DNA of 64,000 nucleotides. Source: Phlegmacium glaucopus (lineage: Eukaryota; Basidiomycota; Agaricomycetes; Agaricales; Cortinariaceae). Position numbers and translations under genes: made by a program. Positions 38,165-49,642 of the stretch are shown piece after piece. How positions within the stretch are numbered: position 1 is the first letter of the stretch; each line of letters opens with the position of its first letter. The stretch lies in NCBI GenBank assembly GCA_015039465.1, contig MU130360.1, positions 418,834-482,833 on the forward strand. Direction: 5' to 3'. The notes beneath the pieces are model-generated. The model ran no database searches. It saw only the letters and a list, made by a program, of their open reading frames with translations, and was not told the origin of the DNA.

Positions 38165-39478
38165 TTGGCCAATGATGTCTTCCACATCCAAACAGCCCAG
38201 TTGGAATCGACCTACAGTGCATTACGAACACGATTCGCGAAGGAGAAGGTCTTCCTGGAAATCATAGACTCTATACTGGAGCTTGACCTTGGAAGGAGTC
38301 TTTGCGTGCGGAAAAGAGCACGACACAAAGCAAAGGGGTATATGATTGACGAGGGCAGGTTGTGGAAAGTAGGAGACGGATCAGCGAGGGCTAGGGCAAG
38401 ATTAGAGTGTGTCACACAAGAGGAGACAGTCGCTCTTGCCTGGGAAGAACATCGCAACCATGGACACTTCCACCAAGATAACATCAAAGTGAAACTCCTA
38501 GACAGGATCACGAGCCCAAAGATGGACCAATCTATCGTGAAGGCCATCATGGACTNNNNNNNNNNNNNNNNNNNNNNNNNNNNNNNNNNNNNNNNNNNNN
38601 NNNNNNNNNNNNNNNNNNNNNNNNNNNNNNNNNNNNNNNNNNNNNNNNNNNNNNNNNNNNNNNNNNNNNNNNNNNNNNNNNNNNNNNNNNNNNNNNNNNN
38701 NNNNNNNNNNNNNNNNNNNNNNNNNNNNNAAGGAAGAGATAACGACGAACGCAGGAAAGGTTGAGACAGGGAAGGGAGCCATACTTGTTAACATCGGCAG
38801 CACTCGACTTAAAGGGACGTTAACCATCCGGGAGATCTCAAAGTTCGACTATTCTCACTACCAAAGCTGGACACTGAGCAGCACCTCGACTCTTAAAACC
38901 ATCATCGAAGGCAAGACAACGCTTCCACATTAGATTCAGTGACGCCATGTGGACATGGTCCAGTGGCCGGAACTTCTATTGGAGAGCACCCCCCACACGG
39001 TTATGGACGAATAGTTTCCGACGGAACGCCGCTACCCGTACTAGCTGCTAAACACGTATTGGTAGTTTGGCAACAACCAAGTGCATACGGTAAACGCAGA
39101 GATGGAGGAGCCGTAGACCACACCTACTATAAGGCCACTCTCCACAGCCGAAGCACAACTACCGCTCTGAATTGTCCTCAAGTAAACCGCTTATAAAGTC
39201 CAAACCTTCCTACGCCAGTAACTACGTTGCTTGCCGACGTAGTTCTACTAGACCGGTGGCGTAGACGAGAGGAAAGAGATGACGAGGTCGAAGAGGGAGT
39301 TGACAGGGAGATTGAACAGGATCCGAACTTAACGTCCACAAGGGAAGGCATCGGCGAGAATACAACGGCACTTCCATACGGAGAAGAGGTGGACGAACCA
39401 GAAGACTGGGCCGAAATATCACCATCTCGTAAGCACAACGAGGCACCCTACAGAGCACGTTCGCTGGGAGACAGTTAG
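38165..39478 (+). pseudogene. E1 pol: integrase fragments, decayed and gapped
   Basis: 38,165-38,555 encodes an H2C2 zinc-binding region of integrase (QEETVALAWEEHRNHGHFHQ, KVKLLDRITSPKMDQ). The DDE core would lie in the N gap and is unseen. After the gap, AGKVETGKGAILVNIGSTRL and TIREISKFDYSHYQSWTL suggest integrase C-terminal sequence, but stops and shifts abound. The last frame (39,227-39,478) is highly charged. Confidence 0.6.
38556..38729. other. Assembly gap (174 N)
   Basis: Run of N inside the E1 integrase region. Its length may be an estimate, so frame across it is not meaningful. Confidence 0.99.
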
Positions 39479-39486
39479 AGGTGTAC

Positions 39487-39502
39487 GCAACGAGGGCGTT
39501 GC
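39487..39502 (+). promoter_or_regulatory. E1 pre-PPT hairpin
   Basis: GCAACG (39487-39492) and CGTTGC (39497-39502) form a 6-bp stem with loop AGGG just before the polypurine tract GTAGGGGG. The same hairpin (GCAACGAGGACGTTGC) precedes the PPT of E2 at ~51,815. Confidence 0.6.
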
Positions 39503-39508
39503 TTAAGT

Positions 39509-39516
39509 GTAGGGGG
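39509..39516. repeat. Left target-site duplication GTAGGGGG
   Basis: Identical to 41894-41901. Confidence 0.9.
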
Positions 39517-41893
39517 TAGTGTTACCAAAGTTCGGTTCAGTTCGGTTCTTCAACTATTTTTGGAGAACCGAGAACCGAACTGAAAGGTTCCTGGATGAAC
39601 TGAACCAGAACCAGAACCGGAACCGAAAGAACCGGTTCTGTCGGTTCTGTTCAGTTCGAGAACCGGTTCGAACCATCGAACCAATGAAAAAAAACCCCAT
39701 TGCCAATGGTAATTTATTCATTATTACATTATTACTAGTAGCCTGATAAACTAAACTAAGTGGGTCCAAACTAGTGGTTAGTGTCTAAATGAGTGAGTTG
39801 TTCATCCATTGTAGCTTGGTATTAGAAATAAAATGACTGCCAGGTTGCTGCCTTTGCTGCCACTCATTCGTCGCCGCCGTTCATTCAGCCATCGCGAGTC
39901 CATTTGTTTGTCGTCCGTTTGTTGAACAAGTAGGCCGTCGTTGTGTCGTGCGTTTGCTGTTGTCGTTCATCCGTTGTACTCGATGCTCATTCAACACCAT
40001 TTGCTCGTTATCATGTGTCTGTTGTAGTTTAAGTACATTAGAATTAATTTTAATTTGAAAAAAATACCTTCCAAGAGGGTGGGGCCGGTGGGCAAGCTAC
40101 ATAGGTCAGGGATTACTCTGATGGTTCCAAAAACGCGGGTCAAGCTGTCAACTTGAAGATAATGAATGATAAGGTATTTTATGAACCACAGCTGGCGTAC
40201 CTTGGCCCATGATGTCGCTTATGACACCCCTAAGTCGTCATCCGTTCGTTCGTCATCCATTCATCATCCGTCAGTCATCCGTTCGTTCGTCATCCATTCG
40301 TTCGTCGTCATTCGCTCGTCGTTCGTTCATTCGTTCATCATCATTCACCATCCGTCAGTCGTCCGTTTGTTCGTCGTCCATCTGTTTGTCGTTCATTCGT
40401 TCATCGTCATTCGTTTATTCGTTGTCGTCACTTATTTGTCATTGTCGTCGTAGCCTAAATCTTGCAAAATGTTTCGGATATGAGTGTCAGATTTGGAATA
40501 AACGATGAACAACGGGAATTTGAATTGTTTGCAGTTCCGAATGATGGAGATATCGATTTCGGTGAAGCACTACAACAAATGATATGGTCAGCCAGCATTA
40601 GATAAAATTGATAGAAATAATTACTGTATCATATACCAAGATGACGATATCGAAAATAAAAAGGGCTTGTTCGTTGAAGTATTGCGACCCGGGCATTTTA
40701 GGAGTGCCAGCACCTGAATAATCAAACCAGACAAGACGATTGTATGGAATTTTCTGGTGAGGATCGGGATAACGATCGATAGCCTTGGTAGTTAACCTGG
40801 CGTTCGTTCGTCATTGTCGTTTGGCATCGTTTGTTCATTTGTCTGTTGTAGTTTACATTAGAATTAAGCTAGAATTAGAAAACATACCTTAGAAAACATA
40901 CCTCCAGGGGGTAGTGCTCGTCATCGTGACGTGGTGAGATGGTGTGGCTCTTATGGGAGGCCTGATTGATGAGGATGGTTAAATGCTTAAGGATGCGATG
41001 GGTGAAGCTGAACACTCACAGTAATGCCTACATCTTGAACGCTCTGCCAGCGACTTGAATAATTTGTGCGCTTGCAGCCACAGCATTCGCGGGAACGGAT
41101 AGCATGGGATCGGCGGTGCTTGTTTTGATGGTCGATGTTGAAGTGGGTGGTTCAGAGCTTGAATCCAAAGCATCGTTGATGGTCAGAGGCATGCGGCCGC
41201 AGCAGGAACGGATAGCATGGGATCAGCGGTGATCGATGTCGAAGTTGCTGGTTCTCGTTTGTCGTCGTTTGCTGGTTCTCATTTGTCGTCGTTTGTTCAT
41301 GTTCGTTCATTCATTGTCGGCGTTCGTTGTTGTCGTTTGTTCATTGTCGTTTGTTGAATCGTCGTTTGTCTGTAGTAGTTTATATTAGATTTAAATTAAA
41401 TTTTAAAAAAAATACCTGCCACTGGTGCTTGTCATCGTTGTGCTCGACATTGTTGTCCGTGCTTGTGGTAGTCATCCCTGTGTACTGTCATATACATTAA
41501 TTAAATCGAGAAATTTACCAAAAATAACTCCCCCGGTGGGGAGTTGTTGGCGTTGTTGGTGTGGTTGTGGTATTGTTGGTGTTGTCAGCGTTGTTGATAA
41601 TGGGAGTCACTGATTTTTCAAACTCCGAAATCCAAAACATTGGGTTGGGCGCCTAACAATATTTTATAGATTATAAATTCAATTCTCTGCGGAAAAATTA
41701 GAAAAAAAATCTACATAAAGTTCGGTTCGAACCGGTTCGAACCCGGTTCTCAAAATCTTAGAAATATGCGAACCGAGAACCGGACCGATGGTCCAAGATT
41801 CTTGGACCGAACTGAACTGAACCTGAACCGACGGTTCGGTTCTTTCGGTTCTCGGTTCTTGCGCCAGTTCGGAACCGAACTTTGGCATCACTA
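39517..41893. mobile_element. Non-autonomous hAT-type element, 2,377 bp, with 8-bp TSD, inside E1 PPT
   Basis: Left end TAGTGTTACCAAAGTTCGG and right end CCGAACTTTGGCATCACTA are inverted copies (TAGTGnTnCCAAAGTTCGG). Perfect 8-bp direct repeats GTAGGGGG lie at 39509-39516 and 41894-41901. Sub-terminal parts are full of GGTTCGGTTC/GAACCGAACC repeats in opposite orientations; the centre is TTCGTC-rich. No transposase is seen. The insertion splits the E1 polypurine tract from the 3' LTR. Confidence 0.9.
40230..40450. repeat. TTCGTC/CATCCGT low-complexity tract
   Basis: Irregular tandem repetition of CCGTTCGTTCGTCATC-like units within the hAT-type element. It creates a spurious Ser/Ile/Val-rich open frame. 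A weaker TTCGTTC-rich region recurs at ~41,250-41,370 and ~39,850-40,000. Confidence 0.7.
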
Positions 41894-41901
41894 GTAGGGG
41901 G
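41894..41901. repeat. Right target-site duplication GTAGGGGG
   Basis: Identical to 39509-39516; part of the E1 polypurine tract. Confidence 0.9.
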
Positions 41902-41906
41902 GCACA

Positions 41907-42101
41907 TGTGGCAGTGCCATCTGTACTCAGGAGTCAATGGATTAGATCGATTAGATACCAAACAAGATAACTAGACGTAGAATACGGCCTTCAACGGTGT
42001 AAATGCCGAAGGGGCCAAACCGGATGCGCGGACACAATACAAGCCAAGCAACACCTTGCGTCTAACCCTCGTGATAACCAGAGTCCAGTTACACTATCCC
42101 A
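41907..42101 (+). repeat. E1 3' LTR
   Basis: Same length (195 bp) and ends as the 5' LTR. Differences include CGGACACA versus CAGATACA and AGCAACACC versus AGTCACACC, so E1 is not brand new. Confidence 0.9.
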
Positions 42102-42528
42102 CCACTTGTACCACGAGTCCATTTCAATCAATATCAGTCGAAGGGGTTATTTATTATCAAACACCCTTTGACAAAAACATCACCCGGGTTCGATCTTCAA
42201 TGTGATGATTGATTATATTCGAGTTTGGCAGAGTGACTAAAAGGCAATGGGTTGTACCTCGTTGCCGCAGACCATCGATTTCTCATGCCTATATACATAT
42301 GGCTTGGGGACCCAGGTAGATCAAGACCTCCCTTTTTCACTGACTCCCTCTCTGTAAACGATCTACAACGTATGAGCCCCGATATTGAGATCTCTGAATG
42401 ACTTGATTTTTTTTGGCTCAGATCAGGAGATGGGACTAGAAACTACGCTGCTGGACCTGTTCTGTACATATTTTCAGCTTCTATCCAAACAAGTATAAGT
42501 ACTCTTTACGCTCTTCACAACACCTGCT
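42102..42528 (+). promoter_or_regulatory. Upstream region of NACHT copy A, shared with copy B
   Basis: After the E1 3' LTR, the stretch from ~42,270 (TTTCTCATGCCTATATACAT, GGCTTGGGGACCCAGGTAGA, CACTGACTCCCTCTCTGTAA) recurs almost unchanged at ~46,670 upstream of the second NACHT gene. It therefore belongs to the duplicated unit and probably contains the promoter and 5' UTR. Confidence 0.6.
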
Positions 42529-44259
42529 ATGTTTAGTAAGGCCCAAAACACCCTCGTCACAGGCGGCACATTCAGCGCAGCACAGGGATACATCCATATT
42601 CACACACGGTCACTCACACCCATATCAGAAGGTCAGTTCGAATGCCCATTCGTTCAACCTTTAGGTGATGCTGCAAATCGTATTTGATGCTGGACAGGCT
42701 TCAAGATTCTCCACGGAAATATCGCAAGTGGCGCTTTTCACGACTCTGGAAAACGCTTCGATGCACCCAAATGCCATCCAAATACCCGTGAGGCCGTCAT
42801 AGAAGAAATTATGCAATGGATACGAGATGTGGATTCAGAGGATGTTTTGTGGCTTTATGGATCCGCAGGAACTGGAAAATCAGCTCTTGCTCAAACGATT
42901 GCAGAGATGTGCGCGGACCCGGAACTTGGCCTCCTCGTCGCCAGTTTTTTCTTCGCTAGTACGATATCATCCCAAAATAACGAGAAACACCTGATTTCTT
43001 CAATCGCATATCAGCTTGCACTTTCCATACCAGCAACTCGAACTTACATTGAATCCGCGGTCCAAAAAGACCCTGAAATAATAAACAAGTCTTTGGAGGC
43101 TCAAATAGAAACGCTCATCATCCAGCCTTTGGAGAACGCGTGCGCCACTGTCCGTCGTAGTGTTTCGAGACAATGGCCACGACTCATCATTATAGACGGC
43201 CTTGACGAATGTCGTGGTCTTTCGATTCAATGCTCCATTATCCGTCTACTCTCAAAAGCTCTTCATGACATCCAATTCCCACTCATCCTTCTTATCGCTA
43301 GCCGTCCAGAGCCACATATCCGAAGTGCTTTTAGCCTTTTGGACCACTGTCTTGGCATTCACTTGGACGACTCACATGAATCAGACACCGATATCAAGGC
43401 ATTTCTCCTTAGTCGCTTCGAGGAAATCAAAGAGAAACACCCGCTTGCAAATTTTATTCCTAGTTCCTGGCCATCTGCAGAAATCATTGATCGACTAGTC
43501 CAAAAGTCTTCAGGGCAGTTTATCTACGCTTCAACGGTTATAAAGTATCTGGAATCTCCAAATCATCATCCCACGAGGCGTTTGGACCATATTATGAGAT
43601 CTGTCGACGGTGACATACCCTACAAAGAATTAGATGCACTGTATAGTCAAATATTCTCCCGCGTTGAAGATTTGGCCACTACTCTCAAGATATTTGGATT
43701 CTTGTTTTTCCGGTATTCGGATGCCATTGCTGAACCAGTCACTCCAGATTTTCTGGCACAACTGATTGGTTTGCAAGAGGAAGATGTCCACCGCTGTTTA
43801 TCTGAACTCCGCTCCATCCTTCAAGTTCCCCCACCCGGATCAAGTGGATTGGACTCCGAGATCAAAATGTTCCACGCTTCCCTACAGGATTACCTTGTCG
43901 ATAAACTACGATCTGGACAATATTATCTCGACGAAAGGGCATTCCACACAGATATAGCCGGGCAAGGCGCGCGTCAAATCTGTACGCTGTCCATGAATAC
44001 TATAGGACAGAATCATCAACTTGGGTTGGAAGGACTTTCCCGTCTCCAAAAGTACTTGATATCTAGCTTCATATATCACTGTACTCGTGCTTCAACGGAC
44101 TCTCCTGGCCTCAAAAACGATCTGATGAGGGTTCGTGATCTTCGGCCATGGTTTGAAATCCAGCCTTCCGTCATTATGGACTTCCCGGTTTTATTGACAT
44201 GGTTGTCCAAGGTCCGTTATATTTCCACGGATGTTCTTCGCTTCGAAATTAATCCATAA
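42529..44259 (+). CDS. NACHT-domain NTPase (STAND-type), copy A
   Basis: Exons 42529-42631 and 42698-44259 sum to 1,665 nt, 554 aa. The N-terminus has the usual basidiomycete lead-in (NTLVTGGTFSAAQG; FKILHGNIASGAFHDSGKRF; CHPNTREAVIEEIMQWI), then the NACHT core: Walker A LYGSAGTGKSALAQ, Walker B-like RLIIIDGLDECRG, and LILLIASRPEPHIR (sensor region). A helical region to the end contains LRSGQYYLDE and FIYHCTRAST. No WD40, ankyrin or TPR repeats follow, so it is a short form with no recognisable sensor. Fungal STAND proteins act in heterokaryon incompatibility or innate recognition; for this protein that is inference. Paralog of the gene at 46885. Confidence 0.88.
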
Positions 44260-45016
44260 ATCTCAGGCTGATGCGGAGGGTAATGAACTCTCGAGCCACA
44301 TACATTTGCTCTGGCGTCGCTACTTTAGTACAAGACTCACTGGCAATGGATAAGTTATACTAATCTACATATTTTATTCCTTCCTCCGTCGGGCTGGTTC
44401 TCTCCGAATTTGAAAATTCTTATGCGAGCGGCAGATCTTAGGGCGAACGAAGCGGACCGTCGTCTAGGGAGAGCCCTGTCTTGGGGTGTTGTATACTTTA
44501 AGTTATGTTATCAAACGCATGTAATTTCGCGATTCATGTTGGAGGAATAGTTAGAACGGTCTTGTTTATCGGGCTATTTTCACAATTGAAGAGGCAGTTG
44601 TGGTTGTCAATGACGAGGCTTGTGTGGCAGGTATAGTATGATACTAGAATTATGTAAATTCTTATTGCTGAGTCATCATGAAGGAACGTTGAACCGAGTG
44701 GTCTAGGCATCCACAGTACCACCACCCCACCAACCAGCTCTCAAATGCATAGCTTGCAAACCTCCGCGAACTCAGAGTCAGTGGTCGACGGCCGGCACTA
44801 CGGTATAAGGCCTATAAGGGGTTACCGTTTATACCGGTTATGGGTTTAACTTTGCTCGAGTGCTCCGCTGTGCTAGGCTGTGCCCCGTCCGCGTATGGCT
44901 TCCTTTATATGGGGCTTTGGTCAAGTTTGTACTGGACAATCCTCAGACCCACGCTTTTTCTTCCGCCCCTGCCTATGTTCGATCATCATCCGTGAATTTT
45001 AGGGCTTTCACTAGAT
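44260..45016. other. Intergenic; segment partly duplicated at 61.4 and 62.2 kb
   Basis: 44,640-44,830 reappears in inverted orientation at ~61,361-61,470 (e.g. AACCCCTTATAGG, TTTGAGAGCTGGTTGGT, ATGATGACTCAGCA). 44,823-45,016 reappears in direct orientation at 62,226-62,370. The inner part includes the promoter of the gene at 45017. Confidence 0.6.
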
Positions 45017-46387
45017 ATGACCTCTAGCGCTCTCATTTCGGACACACCTCGCCCACAGCACCGAGAAACCGCACTTTTGTTACGTCGAGGTCCAGGACTG
45101 ACTGTCTATCAAGTCGTAAACGCCTGCACCAAGTCAATCGATCCGTTTTTGAATGCAACTTTCCGTGGGCCAAAAGGTCCCTTGGCCAAAATTAACAAAT
45201 TTTTCTCAGAAGATGATGCCAGAGAAGGAGTATTGGACGAGTTGTACAAAGCAGATCGGGCCCATCTGACGAAGCAGCAAAGAAAGTTGCAGGATTATTG
45301 CCGAGATCTGCTAAAATATGCTAATCCACAGTACGTCTATTCCATACTTTTCAAGTTGTCCCTGCATGCGGAGATTTTATTCATGTGCCATCAGATCGCA
45401 TACAACTGATACTCAGCTCACCACATTCAGGATGCTCGTCGCAGTAATCACTAGATATCCTGGTATACGGCGTCTATTTTATCATCCCGAAGATTCCGAA
45501 CAGGCATTATTAAAATTTAAGAAACATTGGACTCGAATACACCAGGATTGTGGGGACAGATGGATCTTTTATCGGGATTATACTCTTCATTGTCTATCTG
45601 ATAGTAAACTGGCCGCTTTGGTGGAGGGAGAATCTCCGAGCGATCTTGCTCGCCTGGAAATGTTGAAGGAAGACTGGAGTAAGGTGCCAATCGAGGAATT
45701 GCTTTCGTTTTGCAGGTCATTTTTTTGCCTGTGGATGTACTTCATTTGCTTATCTGACACTTTTAAAGCTCAATCCCGGAGTTTAACTATACCAAACTGA
45801 GTGCTATTTGATATCTCGCAGGCATATTGGAACTGCCGACCTTCTGGAAGAAAGCTTCCAAGTCAACCATTAAGTCTTACTAACTTGGGCAGCTACCGGA
45901 GCATGTAAAGAGTTACTACAAGACATGGCAGGACCACCACAATGAGAAGGTGTCAGTTACACTCAGCAACAGTGCGGTTTCCCGCATTCAACAACTCCTT
46001 GAAAATAGCACTAGTAATCTACCGATGATCTCTGCACTAATCCCACAGCCTCTTGCCGAGACCATCAAGTCGCCGTCGCCACACAATGACCATGCGGTTA
46101 CGCTGACCAATAACCCAGGTTGGCAAGTTGAAAATTTATTGCACACTCATCGTCTCGCGTGTTCAACAGTTGGCTATTGTTACATCCAAACAAACCCATC
46201 TTCCACCCCATCTCAACCTTCGTCAACCGCTACCAGTAGCGCATCCCGAAAACGAAAGGCCGAACATCAACCAGAAGGTGATCATGTGGGAGCAGCTCGA
46301 AAAGCACGAAGATGTACTGCTTGTGAAAGCACAGAATGTCCTGGTCGTTGGAAAGTGACAAAGTGCACTGCAGCTGCCACAGTGTAG
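45017..46387 (+). CDS. Unknown protein with basic, Cys-rich C-terminus
   Basis: Exons 45017-45330, 45431-45715, 45822-45861 and 45893-46387 sum to 1,134 nt, 377 aa. The third intron is only 31 nt but has GT...CTAAC...CAG and keeps the frame. The N-terminal half is predicted mostly helical (RETALLLRRGPGLTVYQVVN, FKKHWTRIHQDCGDRW, LARLEMLKEDWSKVPIEELL). The C-terminus is Ser/Thr-rich, with a basic stretch (SRKRKAEHQPEGD, AARKARR) and a cluster CTACESTECPGRWKVTKC, which looks like a small zinc-binding motif. The basic patch could be a nuclear signal. No family recognised. It sits between two NACHT paralogs on the same strand; a truncated copy lies at 62371. Confidence 0.7.
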
Positions 46388-46884
46388 AAAGGTGAGCATT
46401 TCATTGCTACAGTACACACCCAACTTCTAATATTAAGCCACATCACCACAGGCTACAGCCCTTCCGATGCGAACCAGCTGAATCCCCTTCTCCCTGACCA
46501 TTTCCACCCAATTCTTCTCGAATACATGTACATGCTGCCTCGCTATCCATTAGCGCTGCCACCAACATCATCGGCACCACCATCATTGAGATGTCGGTTC
46601 CCTTAATTAATTAATTAATTAATTTTTTCTCCCCCCGGGGGGACCCGTACAACTATGCCGAAATCGATGATTTCTCATGCCTATATACATGTGACATTGG
46701 CTTGGGGACCCAGGTAGATCACCATATCGATTCCCCTTTTCCACTGACTCCCTCTCTGTAAACGATTTGCAACATATGAGCCTCAATATTCAAATCTCTG
46801 AATGACCTGATCATTTATTTTTTGCTCAGACCGGGAGACGGAGCTGGAAACTACGCCGCTCGACTTGTTCCCTACATATTTTCA
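46388..46884. other. Intergenic with TTAA microsatellite and duplicated NACHT promoter
   Basis: A TTAATTAATTAATTAATT tract lies at ~46,603-46,623. From ~46,670 the sequence matches the upstream region of NACHT copy A, marking the left edge of the duplicated unit. Confidence 0.6.
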
Positions 46885-48672
46885 ATGCAGGATATCTTTC
46901 AGCAGCTATCCAAGCAAGTATCAGTGTCCTCTGAGCCCTTCAGCACACCTGCTGAGTCTAGTCACACCAACATCCTCATCACAGGCGGCACATTCCATTC
47001 ATATGAATATACCCCACCCCCACCCGCACCCACAGGTCAGTTCGAATGCCCATCCATTTAACCTTTAGGTGACGCTGCAAATCGTATCTGATGCTGAATA
47101 GGCTTCAAGATTCTCCACGGAAATATCGCAGCTGGCGCTTTTCATGACTCTGGAGAACGCTTTGATGCACCCAAATGTCATCCAAGCACCCGTGAGGCCG
47201 TCATAGAAAAAATTATGCAGTGGATACGAGACGTTGAGGCATCAGAGGATGTTTTGTGGCTTTATGGGTCCGCAGGAGCTGGAAAATCAGCTCTTGCTCA
47301 AACAATTGCGGAGATGTGCGCTGATCCGGAATTTGGCCCCAGGCTCCTCGTCGCCAGTTTTTTCTTCGCTAGGACATCCCCATCCCGAAATAACGAGAAA
47401 CGCCTAATTTCTTCAATCGCATATCAGCTTGCACTTAACATACCAGCGACTCGAACGTACATTGAATCTGCGGTCCAAAATGACCCTGAAATAATAAACA
47501 GGTCTTTGAAGGCTCAAATAGAAACGCTCATCATCCAGCCTTTGAAGAACGCATGTGCCACTCAGGTCGATCCTACTGTTTCGAGAGAATGGCCAAGACT
47601 CATTATAATAGACGGCCTTGACGAATGTCATGGTCATTCGATCCAATCCTCCATTATCCGTCTACTCTCATCAGCTCTTCATCGCATCCAATTCCCACTT
47701 ATCCTTCTCGTCGCCAGCCGTCCACAGCCACATATCCGAAATGCTTTTAACCGTTTAGACAACTGTTGTCACATTGTCTTAGATGACTCATATGAACCAG
47801 ATGCCGATGTCAAGACATTTCTCCTTAGTCGATTCGAGGAAATCAAAGAGAAACACCCGCTCGCAACTTATATCCCTAGATCCTGGCCATCTGCGGAGAT
47901 CATTGATCGACTAGTCCGAAAGTCTTCAGGGCAGTTTATCTACGCTTCAACGGTTATGAAGTATCTGGAATCTCCCAATCATCACCCTACAAGGCGGTTG
48001 GACCATATTATGAGATCTGTCGACGGCGACGTACCCTACGAAGAATTAGATGCGTTGTATAGTCAAATCTTCTCCCGCGTTGAAGATTTGGCCACTACTC
48101 TCAAGATATTTGCATTCTTGTTTTTCCGGTATCCGGATGCCATTGCTGAACCGGTCACTCCGGATTTTATGGCACATCTCTTTGGTTTGAAAGAGGAAGA
48201 TGTCCACCTCTGTTTATCTGAACTCCACTCGATCCTTCACATTCCTCCACCCAGATCAAGTGGATCGGACTGCGAGATCAAAATCATCCACGCCTCCCTA
48301 CAGGATTACCTTGTCGATAAACTACGATCTGGACAATATTATGTTGACGAAGGGGCATTCCACACAGATATGGCCGAGCAAGGCGCACGTCAAATCTGTA
48401 CGTTGTCCATGAATATTATAGAACAAAATGATCAAGGGTTGGAAGGACTCTCCCATCTCCAAAAGTACTTGACATCTAGCTTCATATACCACTGTACTCG
48501 TGCTTCAACAGACTATCCTGGTCTCAAAAATGATCTGATGCATATCTGTGATCTTCGGCCATGGTTGAAAATCCGTCCTGCCCTTGTCAAACAATTCCCG
48601 TCTTTATTTATATGGCTGTCCAAGGTCCGTTATGTTCTTATGGATGTTCTTCGCCTCGCAATTAATCCATAG
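46885..48672 (+). CDS. NACHT-domain NTPase (STAND-type), copy B
   Basis: Exons 46885-47035 and 47102-48672 sum to 1,722 nt, 573 aa. Closely similar to copy A along its length and intact: lead-in ILITGGTFHSYEYTP, FKILHGNIAAGAFHDSGERF, Walker A LYGSAGAGKSALAQ, Walker B-like RLIIIDGLDECHG, LILLVASRPQPHIR, ending VLRLAINP*. It has a longer N-terminus (MQDIFQQLSKQVSVSSEPF) encoded in the homologous region upstream of copy A's start, where copy A does not keep the frame. Both introns are at the same place. No C-terminal repeats. Confidence 0.88.
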
Positions 48673-49395
48673 TAAATCTCAGGCTGATACGGAGAGTAAT
48701 GAACTCTCGAGTCACATGGATTTGCTGTGGAGTCAATACTGCGACTCAGTGACTACGACATTCAATGTATGAGTTGTACTAATCAGCATGAGTTGTTAGG
48801 GGGGAAAAGTATTTAAAATGTTTATTACAGCACCTTGTCGGGTCATTTTTTACGACAATATATTGTAGACCTAATTGGGAAGAACCGTCTCCTGCGAAAT
48901 GAAAAATTTATACACGTTGTTACTTATTTTTGCCACTCTCTGTGCACTCATAACCGAGGCGGGGCGGTTCAGGTCTGTGCCTCAATATAATGCTGCATCG
49001 ACCCTCTGAAGATTATCTGGAAGGTACTGTAAGTAAAGTAGATTACTTTACGGGCGAATAATGGTATTTCCATAAGAGGATAGGCCACAAATAACATATA
49101 GAAAATGCCACAAACTACTTCGAGCGTACAATAGCTCTACAGAGGTGGCCCCTATTCTGTATAAAAAGGAGCTCTATGTACTGTAGATACTCAGTTGACT
49201 ACATCAGTAAAATAGCATTTCAGATTCCGTGTTTTCAAGAGTTTTCATTTGTTTCTACATGATTCTGGGTTTTCGGAAGCCTGGAAACACAGAAACACAG
49301 AAACTCTGCAGTTCTTACATTGTATGACAACAAAAATGCTAAGTATTCAGTCACTACGAAATTTAGTCTACCAAAGTAATACTACTAGTTACTAG
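48673..49395. other. Intergenic, no gene; GGAAAC/CAGAAAC-rich
   Basis: After the 3' flank of NACHT copy B there is no ORF. ACTACATCAGTAA (49,198) is repeated inverted as TTACTGATGTAGT (~49,838-49,850), and GGAAACACAGAAACACAG (~49,281) resembles TTTCTGTGTG/TTTCC motifs near 49,730-49,820. So 49,198-49,850 may be one larger inverted-repeat element around the palindrome below. Confidence 0.45.
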
Positions 49396-49401
49396 TAACT
49401 A

Positions 49402-49642
49402 GTAAGACTACGACTAGCTGATGCTAGTGGGGAATTAACTGTGCAGTGGTGGCTTTATATAAGTAACTGGCCTCAGGGTTAGCTCGCTAGAAATCACCAG
49501 AATATTCCATCAATTCCAGTTGTCAATGTCAAGCAATTGATGGAATATTCTAGCGAACTAACCCTGCACCCATTTACTTATATAAAGGCCACCACTTTTC
49601 GCCCAATTCCCATGAGCATCTGCTCATCATATGTAGTCTTAC
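49402..49642. repeat. Palindromic MITE-like sequence
   Basis: GTAAGACTAC (49402) pairs with GTAGTCTTAC (ending 49642). The best arms are GTGGTGGCTTTATATAAGTA (49446 on) and TACTTATATAAAGGCCACCA (to 49594), plus AATATTCCATCAATT against AATTGATGGAATATT near the centre. No coding capacity. Confidence 0.75.

Larger units (their letters stand above)
33203..42101 (+). mobile_element. Ty3/gypsy LTR retrotransposon E1 (defective, with nested insertions)
   Basis: Two 195-bp direct repeats (33203-33397 and 41907-42101) flank gag, protease, RT N-terminus, RNase H, integrase fragments and a 3' hairpin plus polypurine tract in the normal gypsy order. It contains two foreign insertions (antisense chromodomain piece ~36,657-37,365; hAT-type element 39,517-41,893), an assembly gap, and frame-breaking mutations. 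The left flank is the copia zinc knuckle AAGCCCGG and the right flank is CCACTTGTACCAC; no target duplication is evident. Confidence 0.88.

Noticed and set aside
40166..40508. Ser/Ile/Val-rich ORFs
   Set aside because: Product of the TTCGTC low-complexity tract inside a non-coding transposon.
33203..42101. Treating the 174-N gap as part of an intact integrase
   Set aside because: Flanking frames are broken and the gap length is arbitrary, so no intact enzyme can be claimed.
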